DNA from: Tagaea sp965279565
Lineage (GTDB): Bacteria; Pseudomonadota; Alphaproteobacteria; CACIAM-22H2
Length of the DNA: 64,000 bases
Direction: 5' to 3'
NCBI GenBank assembly: GCA_965279565.1
Contig: OZ257249.1
Coordinates: forward strand, 2,418,001-2,482,000
Of the stretch, positions 33,093 to 41,164 are shown one piece after another. Each line of letters starts with the position of its first letter. Position 1 is the stretch's first letter. Below the pieces are notes generated by a model, which ran no database searches, was not told where the DNA came from, and saw only the letters and a program-made list of their open reading frames with translations. A program made the position numbers and the translations under genes.

Positions 33093-33127
33093 ACGGAATG
33101 CGGCACGCCCGGCGCGCCGCATTCCGT
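33093..33127 (+). terminator. 12-bp intercistronic hairpin after the PotD-like gene
   Basis: ACGGAATGCGGC (33093-33104) and GCCGCATTCCGT (33116-33127) are perfect arms with an 11-base loop, starting 8 bases after the stop codon. A short TTTC follows. Partial termination or mRNA 3'-end protection would explain excess binding protein over the membrane components. Confidence 0.75.
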
Positions 33128-33156
33128 TTCCGCCGGACGATGGATAGAGTGTGGAA

Positions 33157-34233
33157 ATGGCCCGCGACGCAGCACTCCCGATCGCCATCCGGCAGCTGAC
33201 CAAGAATTACGGCAATCTCCGGGTTCTCGACTCGGTCGATCTCGACATCCGCAGCGGCGAGTTCCTCACGCTTCTAGGCCCGTCCGGATCCGGCAAGACG
33301 ACATTGCTGATGATGCTGGCCGGCTTCGTTCGGCCCGATCACGGAAGCCTGAAGTTCGGCGACCGCGAAGTCGTCCGGCTGGCGCCCCACAAGCGTGATG
33401 TCGGGATGGTGTTCCAGAACTACGCGCTGTTCCCGCACATGGATGTGGCGGCAAACATCGCGTTTCCGTTGAAGCTTCGCGGCATCGGCGGCGACGAGAT
33501 CGTCCGGCGCGTGACGCAGGCGCTCGAGCTCGTCAAGCTCGGCGGCTACGGCGCACGGCGGATCGACCAGCTTTCCGGCGGCCAGCGCCAGCGCATCGCG
33601 CTCGCACGCGCGATCGTCTTCGAGCCGCGCATTCTCCTGATGGACGAACCGCTGTCCGCCCTCGACAAGCAGCTGCGCGAGCATATGCAGATCGAGCTGC
33701 GCCAGCTTCACGAACGCCTCGGAATGACGACGGTCTACGTCACGCACGACCAGCGCGAGGCGCTGACGATGTCGGATCGGATCGCGGTCATCGACCAGGG
33801 CCGCATCATGCAGATAGCACCGCCGCGCGATCTCTACGAGCGCCCCGCCAACAGGTTTGTCGCCGAGTTCATCGGCGAGTCGACGTTTGTGCCCGTCGAT
33901 GTCGCGGACGGCGAATGCCGCCTCGACGGAATGAAGCTGCGCTTGGCAATACCGCCGTCCGGGCAGGGGCGACGGCTTCTGATGATCCGGCCTGAGCGTC
34001 TGGCGATTCTCGGCGACGGATCGACGGACGACATGAACGTCCTTCCCGCGACGGTGCAGGCCGCCATCTATCAGGGCGACAGCGTGCTGCTGCACGCGTC
34101 GATCGGCGGCGGAACGAGCATCGCGGTGCGGGGGGCGGCTTCGGGTCGACTGCCAGCCGCTGGCGACAAGCTCCGCCTTGGCCTGCGTCCGGTCGATACC
34201 TATCTTCTCGACGAAGGCGGGGCATCGCCTTGA
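33157..34233 (+). CDS. polyamine-type ABC transporter ATP-binding protein (PotA-like)
   Basis: 358 residues. Walker A GPSGSGKTTLLMML, Q-loop MVFQNYALFPHMDV, signature LSGGQRQRIALARAI, Walker B LMDEPLSALDKQLRE and switch VTHDQREALTMSDR are intact. The C-terminal TOBE domain includes MIRPERLAIL. The ATG at 33157 is used; a GTG at 33151 would add two residues. The next gene starts at a TTG overlapping its stop. Confidence 0.9.
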   Translation: MARDAALPIAIRQLTKNYGNLRVLDSVDLDIRSGEFLTLLGPSGSGKTTLLMMLAGFVRPDHGSLKFGDREVVRLAPHKRDVGMVFQNYALFPHMDVAANIAFPLKLRGIGGDEIVRRVTQALELVKLGGYGARRIDQLSGGQRQRIALARAIVFEPRILLMDEPLSALDKQLREHMQIELRQLHERLGMTTVYVTHDQREALTMSDRIAVIDQGRIMQIAPPRDLYERPANRFVAEFIGESTFVPVDVADGECRLDGMKLRLAIPPSGQGRRLLMIRPERLAILGDGSTDDMNVLPATVQAAIYQGDSVLLHASIGGGTSIAVRGAASGRLPAAGDKLRLGLRPVDTYLLDEGGASP

Positions 34234-35117
34234 CCGAGGTTGCACCCAACGCGGTCGGTCTGCGCCGCGACGCGTTCTTCGAGCGGCTTGCGCTGTTCGG
34301 GCTCAGCGGCCCCGCCGTTGTGCTGGTCTTCGTGACGATGGTTCTCCCGGTCGGCTGGCTCTTCTGGCTTTCGTTCCTCGACGATGCCGGCGCGCTCAGC
34401 CTCGAGCACTATCGCCGAATGATCGAGCAGCCGTCCTACGGCCGCACGTTCCGGACGACCTTCGAGATCAGCCTCCTGACTACCGGCATTTGCGTGGCAC
34501 TCGGCTATCCGCTCGCCTACGTGCTGTCGCAGTTGCCGCGGCGCGCCGCGAACCTCTGCATGATCGCCGTGATGCTACCGTTCTGGACATCGCTTCTCGT
34601 CCGGACTTACGCGTGGCTCGTGCTCCTCCAGCGGCGCGGCGTCGTCAATACCTGGGGGATCAAGCTCGGCCTTTGGGACGAGCCCCTGACGCTCGTGAAC
34701 AACCTGAACGGTACGCTGATCGGAATGGTCCACATCATGCTGCCGTTCCTCGTGCTGCCGGTCTACGGATCGATGCGCGCGATCGACCGGGATTTCCTCA
34801 AGGCTGCCGCCAATCTGGGCGCAAGCCCGGTCCGGGCGTTCTGGCAGGTCTTCCTGCCGCTTTCGATGCCGGGCCTCGTCGCGGGAATCCTCATCGTCTT
34901 CATCCTGTGCCTCGGATTCTACGTCACGCCGGCCGTTCTCGGCGGCGGCAAGGTCACGATGGTGGCCAACCGGATCGCGACGGACATCGAGGTGTTCTTC
35001 AACTGGGGGGCGGCGAGCGCGCTCGGCGTCGTGCTATTCGTGCTGACGATGATTCTCCTGTACGCCGCGGCGCGGCTCGTCGGGCTCAACCGCGTGCTCG
35101 GCGGGAGCGATACATGA
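34230..35117 (+). CDS. ABC transporter permease (PotB-like)
   Basis: 295 residues with six membrane segments, beginning at a TTG that overlaps the previous stop (TTGA, 34230-34233). The conserved cytoplasmic loop is AAANLGASPVRAFWQVFLPLSMP. The long first periplasmic loop is normal for the PotB group. Translational coupling fits the unusual start codon. Confidence 0.86.
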   Translation: MTEVAPNAVGLRRDAFFERLALFGLSGPAVVLVFVTMVLPVGWLFWLSFLDDAGALSLEHYRRMIEQPSYGRTFRTTFEISLLTTGICVALGYPLAYVLSQLPRRAANLCMIAVMLPFWTSLLVRTYAWLVLLQRRGVVNTWGIKLGLWDEPLTLVNNLNGTLIGMVHIMLPFLVLPVYGSMRAIDRDFLKAAANLGASPVRAFWQVFLPLSMPGLVAGILIVFILCLGFYVTPAVLGGGKVTMVANRIATDIEVFFNWGAASALGVVLFVLTMILLYAAARLVGLNRVLGGSDT

Positions 35118-35929
35118 GCTGGCTGGACAAGGCCGCGAGCGAGACACAGATCACGCACCGGCACCGGCTCTGGCTCTACGTGCTTGCGGCACTCGTGATG
35201 ATCTTCCTGATGCTGCCGACGCTCATCGTCATCCCGATGTCCTTCTCGGAATCGCAGTATCTGGAGTTCCCGCCGCGCGAATGGTCGCTGCGCTGGTACC
35301 GGAACTATTTCGGGTCCGTTTCCTGGATGCAGGCGACCGCGACGTCCTTCAAGGCCGGCGTCCTGACGATGCTCGTCGCCACGGTCGTCGGAACGATGGC
35401 CGCCTATGGGCTGCACACGTCGCGCTTCCGTTGGACCGGTCCGGTCGTGGCGCTGCTGCTGACGCCGATCATCGTTCCGGTGATCCTCGTCGGCATTGGT
35501 GTTTTCTATGCGTATGTGCGGCTGGGCCTCGTCAATACCCTGACCGGCATCGTCCTGGCGCACAGCATGCTCGCCATTCCGCTGGTCGTGATGGTCGTCT
35601 CGTCGGCGCTCAAGAGTTTCGACATGAATCAGGAACTGGTCGCCCGCAGTCTCGGCGCTTCGCGTCCGCGCGCCTTCTTCCTCGTCACGCTGCCGCAGAT
35701 CCGCTTTGCCGTGATCACCGGGGCAGTGTTGGCATTCCTGACGTCGTTCGACGAGGTCATCGTCGCGCTTTTCGTTTCCGGCGGCCCGAATTCGACGCTG
35801 ACTCGCAACATGTTCGCGGCGCTGCGCGACCAGATCGATCCGACGATCGCGGCGATCTCGACGCTGGTGGTTCTGCTCACGTCAGCCCTGCTGGCCCTGT
35901 CCCAGCTATTCGGAAAATCGGGAAACTGA
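35114..35929 (+). CDS. ABC transporter permease (PotC-like)
   Basis: 271 residues, six membrane segments. The EAA loop is ARSLGASRPRAFFLVTLPQI. The ATG overlaps the PotB stop by ATGA; an earlier in-frame start at 34178 would read through potB and is rejected. Last gene of the operon, 9 bases from the convergent sugar dehydrogenase gene. Confidence 0.87.
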   Translation: MSWLDKAASETQITHRHRLWLYVLAALVMIFLMLPTLIVIPMSFSESQYLEFPPREWSLRWYRNYFGSVSWMQATATSFKAGVLTMLVATVVGTMAAYGLHTSRFRWTGPVVALLLTPIIVPVILVGIGVFYAYVRLGLVNTLTGIVLAHSMLAIPLVVMVVSSALKSFDMNQELVARSLGASRPRAFFLVTLPQIRFAVITGAVLAFLTSFDEVIVALFVSGGPNSTLTRNMFAALRDQIDPTIAAISTLVVLLTSALLALSQLFGKSGN

Positions 35930-35938
35930 CGCGCGGCG

Positions 35939-37147
35939 TCAGCGGGCGGGCGTGATGCGGACCAGTGCGCCGTTCTGGGCGTCTGTCAGGATCATGATCG
36001 AGCCGTCCTTCGCGACCTTGACGTCGCGGATCCGCGCGAAGCCCTGAAGGTAGCGAGCTTCGCCCGTCACGCGACCGCCTTCCAGCGTGAGCCTGACCAG
36101 CGTCCGGCTCACGAGGCCGCCGATCAGCACGCTGCCGCGCCACGAGGCGAACATGTCGGCTCCGTAGAAGGCCATCCCGCTCGGCGCAATGACAGGATCC
36201 CAATAGTAGACAGGCTGTTCCATGCCATCGCGCGCGGTCTGGCCCGTACCGATGGTGCGGCCGCTGTACTCGACGCCATAGGTGATCGTCGGCCAGCCAT
36301 AGTTACGCCCGGCTTCGGGGCGATTGAGTTCGTCGCCGCCGCGTGGGCCGTGCTCGACGGTCCACAGTGCGCCGTCGAGTCCGATCGCGGCGGATTGCAG
36401 GTTGCGATGGCCGTAGGACCAGATCTCGGGACGTCCGCCGGGGACCGCAGGATTGCCTGCCGCCGGTCCGCCGTCGGGATCGATGCGCAACACCTTGCCG
36501 AGATGCGTGCCGACGTCCTGCGCAAGCTGCCGCGGCTCGGGATGCGACCGCTCGCCCGTCGTGACGAAGAGCGCACCGCCCCGGTCGAAAGCGAGGCGCG
36601 AGCCGAAATGATAGGTCGACTGCCAGGCCGGGTGCTGCCGGAACAGGACGCGCACTTCGGAGAGTGCTGCCCCGTCGGCCGATAGCACGCCGGTCGCGAC
36701 CGCGGTGCCGTTGGCGCCGCCCCCGCGCGCCTCGGCATAACTCCACCAGACACGCCGGGTCCGGGCGAAATCGTCGCGAACGACCACGTCGAGCAGGCCA
36801 CCCTGTCCGCGCGAATCCACCTCCGGGACATTGCGGATCGGCTCCGACTTGCTTCCGTCTGCGCCGACAATCCGCATCCGGCCCGGCTTTTCCGTCACCA
36901 GCCATTTTCCGTCGGGCAACTGGACCATGCCCCAAGGGTTGACGAGCCCGTCCGCGACGATGGTGGTCCGGAGCTGCGTCTCGTCGCGGATCACCGGCGC
37001 GCGGGTCTGCCCTGCGAAAGCCGGTTGCTGGCCGGGCGCGTTCGGCGGGGCCGCATTGAAGTCCTGCGCTGCGGCATGGCCGGAGAGTGCAAGAAAAGCC
37101 GCAAGCGCGAGCGCCGGCAGCGGAATGCACCAATCAGTTCCTCGCAT
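35939..37147 (-). CDS. PQQ-dependent aldose sugar dehydrogenase (YliI-like)
   Basis: 402 residues. A signal peptide (LALAAFLALSGHAAA) sends it to the periplasm. The six-bladed soluble glucose dehydrogenase fold is recognisable from GLVNPWGMVQLPDGKWLVTE, GQGGLLDVVV, HFGSRLAFDRGGALFVTTGE, WSYGHRNLQSAA, WTVEHGPRGGDELN and NYGWPTITYG. These carry the PQQ- and Ca-binding residues, including the active-site His in HFGSRL. It oxidises aldoses to lactones and passes electrons to the respiratory chain. No pqq biosynthesis genes are in the window. Confidence 0.88.
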   Translation of the reverse strand: MRGTDWCIPLPALALAAFLALSGHAAAQDFNAAPPNAPGQQPAFAGQTRAPVIRDETQLRTTIVADGLVNPWGMVQLPDGKWLVTEKPGRMRIVGADGSKSEPIRNVPEVDSRGQGGLLDVVVRDDFARTRRVWWSYAEARGGGANGTAVATGVLSADGAALSEVRVLFRQHPAWQSTYHFGSRLAFDRGGALFVTTGERSHPEPRQLAQDVGTHLGKVLRIDPDGGPAAGNPAVPGGRPEIWSYGHRNLQSAAIGLDGALWTVEHGPRGGDELNRPEAGRNYGWPTITYGVEYSGRTIGTGQTARDGMEQPVYYWDPVIAPSGMAFYGADMFASWRGSVLIGGLVSRTLVRLTLEGGRVTGEARYLQGFARIRDVKVAKDGSIMILTDAQNGALVRITPAR

Positions 37148-37284
37148 GCCATCCTCCGACTTTTCCGGTCGCTTCGTCAGGATATGGGTGGGCGCGCCGT
37201 CAAATCCAGTATGGAAGTCGGCGGCACGCCGGGACTATAAGTCGCCGCCACTTTCCCTCCTGCGCCCCTTTTGCCCGGTACCGA

Positions 37285-38907
37285 ATGATCCGCCTCGACA
37301 ATGTCAGCAAGCAGAACGGCCAGCAGATCCTTTTCATCGAGGCGTCCGCCTCCCTCCTGAAGGGGGAGAAGGCCGGGCTTGTCGGCCCCAACGGCTCCGG
37401 AAAGACCACGATCTTCCGGATGATCGCCGGGCAGGAGGAACCCGACGAAGGACAGGTCGCCGTCGATCGGGGCATCAGCATCGGCTATTTCAGCCAGGAT
37501 GTCGGCGAGATGTCCGGTCGCAGTGCGGTTTCCGAGGTCATGGCCGGAGCCGGTGCCGTCAGCGACGTGGCCGCAGAGTTGAAGCAGCTCGAAGCACGTC
37601 TCGGCGATCCGGACCAGGCCGGCGATTTCGAGACGGTCATCGAGCGATTCGGCGAGGTGCAGGCCCGTTTCGAGGAACTGGGCGGCTACGAGCTGGAGAG
37701 CCGCGCGCGCGAGACGCTTGCCGGCCTCAGCTTCAGCCAGGAGATGATGGACGGCGACGTGGGCGCGCTTTCGGGTGGCTGGAAGATGCGCGTGGCGCTG
37801 GCCCGCATCCTGCTGATGCGGCCCGACGTGATGCTGCTCGACGAGCCGAGCAACCATCTCGATCTGGAAAGCCTCATCTGGCTGGAAGGCTTTCTCAAGG
37901 GATACGACGGGGCGCTGATGATGACCTCGCACGACCGCGAGTTCATGAACCGCATCGTCACGAAGATCGTCGAGATCGACGGCGGGTCGCTGACGACCTA
38001 TTCCGGCGACTACGAGTTCTACGAACAGCAGCGCGCGCAGAACGAAAAGCAGCAGCAGGCCCAGTTCGACCGGCAGCAGGCCATGCTCGCCAAGGAAATC
38101 AAGTTCATCGAACGCTTCAAGGCCCGCGCGTCGCACGCCGCACAGGTGCAGAGCCGAGTGAAGAAGCTCGAAAAGATCGACCGCGTCGAACCGCCCAAGC
38201 GCCGGCAATCGGTCTCGTTCGAGTTTCCGGCCGCACCCCGTTCTGGCGACGACGTCGTGAACCTGCGCAACGTGTACAAGCGCTACGGAAACCGGGTCAT
38301 CTACGAGGGCCTAGATTTCATGGTCCGGCGTAAGGAACGTTGCTGCGTGATGGGCATCAACGGTGCGGGCAAGTCGACGCTGCTGAAACTCGTAACCGGC
38401 ACGACGCAGCCTGACGAAGGCACGGTCACGCTGGGCGGCAGCGTGAAGATGGGGTATTTCGCGCAGCACACCATGGAACTGCTGGATGGCGAGCGTACCG
38501 TCTTCCAGTCGCTCGAAGACTCGTTCCCGCGGGCAGGACAGGGATCGCTGCGCACGCTGGCCGGCTGCTTCGGCTTCTCCGGCGACGAAGTCGAGAAGAA
38601 GTGCCGGGTACTGTCGGGTGGCGAGAAGGCCCGGCTCGTCATGGCCAAGATGCTCTACGACCCGCCAAATTTTCTCGTCCTCGACGAACCGACGAACCAT
38701 CTCGACATGGCGACGAAGGAAATGCTGATCGCCGCCCTGTCGGAATACGAAGGCACGATGCTCTTCGTCTCGCACGACCGGCACTTTCTGGCAGCATTGT
38801 CGAACCGGGTGCTCGAGCTCACACCCGAAGGCATTCATCGCTACGACGGCGGATATACCGAGTATGTAGCCCGCTCCGGCCACGAGGCCCCCGGCCTTCA
38901 CGCCTGA
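37285..38907 (+). CDS. ABC-F family ATPase
   Basis: 540 residues with two ATP-binding cassettes and no membrane segments. Cassette 1 has GPNGSGKTTIF, LSGGWKMRVALARIL and LLDEPSNHLD; cassette 2 has GINGAGKSTLL, LSGGEKARLVMAKML and VLDEPTNHLD. Between them lies the charged interdomain linker, with a Gln-rich helix. ABC-F proteins act on the ribosome in translation; this length and lack of a C-terminal coiled coil are nearest to the YbiT group. The ATG at 37285 is preferred to upstream in-frame codons because the preceding stretch does not resemble the family. Confidence 0.88.
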   Translation: MIRLDNVSKQNGQQILFIEASASLLKGEKAGLVGPNGSGKTTIFRMIAGQEEPDEGQVAVDRGISIGYFSQDVGEMSGRSAVSEVMAGAGAVSDVAAELKQLEARLGDPDQAGDFETVIERFGEVQARFEELGGYELESRARETLAGLSFSQEMMDGDVGALSGGWKMRVALARILLMRPDVMLLDEPSNHLDLESLIWLEGFLKGYDGALMMTSHDREFMNRIVTKIVEIDGGSLTTYSGDYEFYEQQRAQNEKQQQAQFDRQQAMLAKEIKFIERFKARASHAAQVQSRVKKLEKIDRVEPPKRRQSVSFEFPAAPRSGDDVVNLRNVYKRYGNRVIYEGLDFMVRRKERCCVMGINGAGKSTLLKLVTGTTQPDEGTVTLGGSVKMGYFAQHTMELLDGERTVFQSLEDSFPRAGQGSLRTLAGCFGFSGDEVEKKCRVLSGGEKARLVMAKMLYDPPNFLVLDEPTNHLDMATKEMLIAALSEYEGTMLFVSHDRHFLAALSNRVLELTPEGIHRYDGGYTEYVARSGHEAPGLHA

Positions 38908-38973
38908 ATCTGTGTGGAATCATACACTTCGTGGCATTCCGACGGACGGCATGTCCCGTGCAAGACACTGGTG

Positions 38974-39570
38974 ATGCCGGTCCAGGGCCCTGAAATCACG
39001 ATCGTTCTTGTCGATGCCGATGCGTCGCGCGCCGCGATGCTGCGCACCGCATTGACGGGATCCGGCTACCGGATCGTCGCGGTCGTCGGTCCGGGTGACG
39101 ACCTCGTCGCGGCGATGCGCCAGCACCGGCCGGGGCTCGTGATCGTCGATATCGAATCGCCGGACCGCGACACGCTCGATTCGATGCGTGCGCTTGCCGA
39201 AGACCGGATGCAGCCCATCGTCATGTTTGTCGATGAGACGGACGAGGCCGCGACGGTCGAGGCGATCCGTGCCGGCGTTTCGGCCTATATCGTGGACGGG
39301 CTTTCGGCCAATCGCGTCAAGCCGATCCTCGACGTCGCGATCGCACGCTTCCGCGAGCACGAGCGGCTCAAGCGCGAGCTCGACGACGCACGCGAGAGCC
39401 TCGAGGAGAGAAAGGTCATCGAGCGCGCCAAGGGCATCCTGATGGAAAGCCGGAAGCTCGGCGAGGATGCCGCGTACAAGACCCTTCGCAAGCTCGCGAT
39501 GGACCGCAAGCAGCGGCTGGCCGACGTCGCAAAAGAACTGATCGAGTTCGCGCTGGTGCTGAAGCGCTGA
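38974..39570 (+). CDS. nasT: nitrate-responsive ANTAR antitermination regulator NasT
   Basis: 198 residues. The N-terminal receiver-like domain contains ITIVLVDADASRAAML and LVIVDIESPDRDTLDSM; the C-terminal ANTAR domain (about 135-198) has the coiled-coil LERELDD-type helix, then VIERAKGILMESRKLGEDAAY and the final KELIEFALVL. NasT binds two-hexaloop leader RNAs and prevents termination; without nitrate it is held by NasS. Its target is almost certainly the leader at 39748-39880, immediately downstream. An ATG at 38914 in the same frame would add 20 unrelated residues, so 38974 is preferred. Confidence 0.9.
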   Translation: MPVQGPEITIVLVDADASRAAMLRTALTGSGYRIVAVVGPGDDLVAAMRQHRPGLVIVDIESPDRDTLDSMRALAEDRMQPIVMFVDETDEAATVEAIRAGVSAYIVDGLSANRVKPILDVAIARFREHERLKRELDDARESLEERKVIERAKGILMESRKLGEDAAYKTLRKLAMDRKQRLADVAKELIEFALVLKR

Positions 39571-39706
39571 GCGCACGCCTTTTGTGCACTGCAAAATAAT
39601 TAGCCACGATCACGCGCGACAGCGTCGGTTTCGCGACTCGACGCAGCTCGATGTCATCAACGTCTACTCACTGATATCGCGGGAAATTCCGACTCTTCGA
39701 CGAAGC

Positions 39707-39722
39707 TGGCATGACGGTTGCT
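39707..39722 (+). promoter_or_regulatory. sigma-54 (RpoN) -24/-12 promoter
   Basis: TGGCATGACGGTTGCT matches the consensus TGGCAYG-N4-TTGCW with exact spacing: GG at 39708-39709 and GC at 39720-39721. Transcription should begin near 39732, giving a leader of about 160 bases before nasS. A sigma-54 promoter implies nitrogen control through an NtrC-type activator. Confidence 0.8.
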
Positions 39723-39747
39723 GAGTAGATGCCGTGCGGGTCCGCCG

Positions 39748-39880
39748 GTCGGCAATGGCGCTGGCAGTCGGTCGCACCTCATTCAGGGCGAAAGCCCTCG
39801 GGACAACGGCGTCCCGCAGATCTGGTTGGAGCGCTTCAAGCGGCTCCGACGCGGACTCTGCGGGGCGCCGTTTTCGTTTC
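39748..39880 (+). ncRNA. ANTAR two-hexaloop antiterminator with overlapping terminator
   Basis: Hairpin P1 (39748-39765) has 6-bp arms GTCGGC/GCTGGC (two G-U pairs) and hexaloop AATGGC. Hairpin P2 (39799-39816) has arms CGGGAC/GTCCCG and hexaloop AACGGC. Both loops carry A at position 1 and G at position 4, the ANTAR recognition rule. Bases 39805-39820 can instead pair with 39857-39872 as a 16-bp stem (one G-U), followed by UUCGUUUC: a terminator that swallows the P2 loop and 3' arm. The two structures exclude each other, which is the antitermination switch expected for NasT. A GNRA hairpin (39785-39798) fills the P1-P2 linker. Confidence 0.85.
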
Positions 39881-39893
39881 GGGTCGGAGCGCA

Positions 39894-41150
39894 ATGGCGG
39901 GCATGTCGGGCATCGAGAAACGGAAAGTCACGCTGGGGTTCGTACCCCTGACGGACTGCGCGCCGCTGGTCGTCGCGCGCGAGAAGGGCTTCTTCGAGCG
40001 GCACGGACTGGATGTCGAACTGTCGCGCGAGGCGTCCTGGGCGACGGTGCGCGACAAGGTCGCCGTGGAAGCGATCGACGGCGCCCAGATGCTTGCCGCG
40101 ATGCCGCTCGCGGCGACACTCGGTCTCGGCGGGTTCCGCACGCCGATGGTCGTCGGCCTGTCGATGAACCTCAACGGCAACTCCGTGACGCTGTCGACCG
40201 AACTCTGGTCCGAGATCGAAGCGCACGCCACCGGGCCGCTGGAAGGTGCCGCCGCCATCGGCGCTGCCTTGCGTCGCGCGATCGAACTGCGCGCCGGCCG
40301 CCTCCAGCCGCGCCTTCGCTTCGCCGTCACATTCCCGTACTCGAGCCACAACTATCTCCTGCGCTACTGGCTTTCGTCCGCCGGGATCGATCCCGACCAG
40401 GATGTGCGGCTTGTCGTCGTGCCGCCGCCGCGCATGGTCGAACATCTGCTCGAGGGCGCCATTGACGGATACTGCGTGGGGGCGCCCTGGGGCCAGCGCG
40501 CGGTCGATCTGGGTGTGGGGCGCGTCGTGCTTTCCACGCACGAGATCTGGAATTGCCATCCCGAGAAGGTTTTCGGCACGACGCGCAGCTGGGCCGAGCG
40601 GCACCCGAACACGCATCAGGCGCTCGTGATGGCGCTGATCGAGGCGTGCCGGTGGCTCGACGAACCGGCGAATCGTTCGACCGCGGCACGGCTCGTCGCC
40701 ACGCCCGACTATGTCGACGCGCCCGTCGAACTTGTTTCGGCGACGCTGAACGGGCAGGTCCTGGTCTCTTCCGGCCTTGCGCCACGCTCGTTCCCCGACT
40801 TCCACGTCTTCTTCCGTTACGCCGCGACGTTCCCCTGGCGCAGCCAGGCGCTGTGGACGCTCGCCCAGATGCGTCGTTGGGGCCAGCTTGCCGATGGCGT
40901 CGATCTCGAGGCGACGGCCGATGCGGTCTACCGCCCGGACATCTATCGCGCCGCCGCGCGTCGTCTCGGCATTGCGGCCCCCGACGTCGACTACAAGACC
41001 GAAGGCACGCATTCGACCATCCACACGCTTGCCGAGGGTGCCCAGAAATTCGCACTCGGTCCCGACCTCCTGTGCGACGGGGCGGTCTTCGATCCGACCG
41101 ATCCCGTCGTGCGCGAAGCCCTTGCTGCCCCGCAGCCACCGACAAACTGA
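39894..41150 (+). CDS. nasS: nitrate/nitrite sensor NasS (NrtA-like, cytoplasmic)
   Basis: 418 residues. It has the NrtA/CmpA binding-protein fold (LGFVPLTDCAPLVVAREKGFF, RFAVTFPYSSHNYLLRYWL, YCVGAPWGQRAVDLG, TKTEGTHST-type end) but lacks a signal peptide, the mark of NasS. NasS sequesters NasT without nitrate and releases it when nitrate binds. The ATG at 39894 has GGAG four bases upstream; the ATG at 39903 is an alternative. It lies downstream of the antiterminator, so NasS is made under the control of the system it inhibits. Confidence 0.85.
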   Translation: MAGMSGIEKRKVTLGFVPLTDCAPLVVAREKGFFERHGLDVELSREASWATVRDKVAVEAIDGAQMLAAMPLAATLGLGGFRTPMVVGLSMNLNGNSVTLSTELWSEIEAHATGPLEGAAAIGAALRRAIELRAGRLQPRLRFAVTFPYSSHNYLLRYWLSSAGIDPDQDVRLVVVPPPRMVEHLLEGAIDGYCVGAPWGQRAVDLGVGRVVLSTHEIWNCHPEKVFGTTRSWAERHPNTHQALVMALIEACRWLDEPANRSTAARLVATPDYVDAPVELVSATLNGQVLVSSGLAPRSFPDFHVFFRYAATFPWRSQALWTLAQMRRWGQLADGVDLEATADAVYRPDIYRAAARRLGIAAPDVDYKTEGTHSTIHTLAEGAQKFALGPDLLCDGAVFDPTDPVVREALAAPQPPTN

Positions 41151-41164
41151 AGGAGCCCGACAAC

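Larger units (their letters stand above)
39571..39893 (+). promoter_or_regulatory. 323-base nasT-nasS spacer: promoter and RNA leader
   Basis: No protein gene is present. The left part, 39571-39706, holds an AT-rich patch with inverted repeat TTTTG/CAAAA (39580-39584, 39592-39596) and a TGCAC half-site at 39585-39589 that might be part of an enhancer; a full NtrC palindrome is not seen. The right part holds the sigma-54 promoter and the antiterminator leader described separately. Confidence 0.7.

Noticed and set aside
37285..38907. Antibiotic-resistance ABC-F protein
   Set aside because: The interdomain linker is of ordinary length and the context is housekeeping; nothing points to a resistance subtype.
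39580..39596. TTTTGTGCACTGCAAAA as an NtrC enhancer
   Set aside because: Only one TGCAC half-site is present; the second half (GGTGCA type) is missing, so it was not called as a site.
39785..39798. AGGGC-GAAA-GCCCT hairpin as a third ANTAR loop
   Set aside because: It is a GNRA tetraloop. Opened to a hexaloop it reads CGAAAG, without A1 and G4, so it is only a linker structure.
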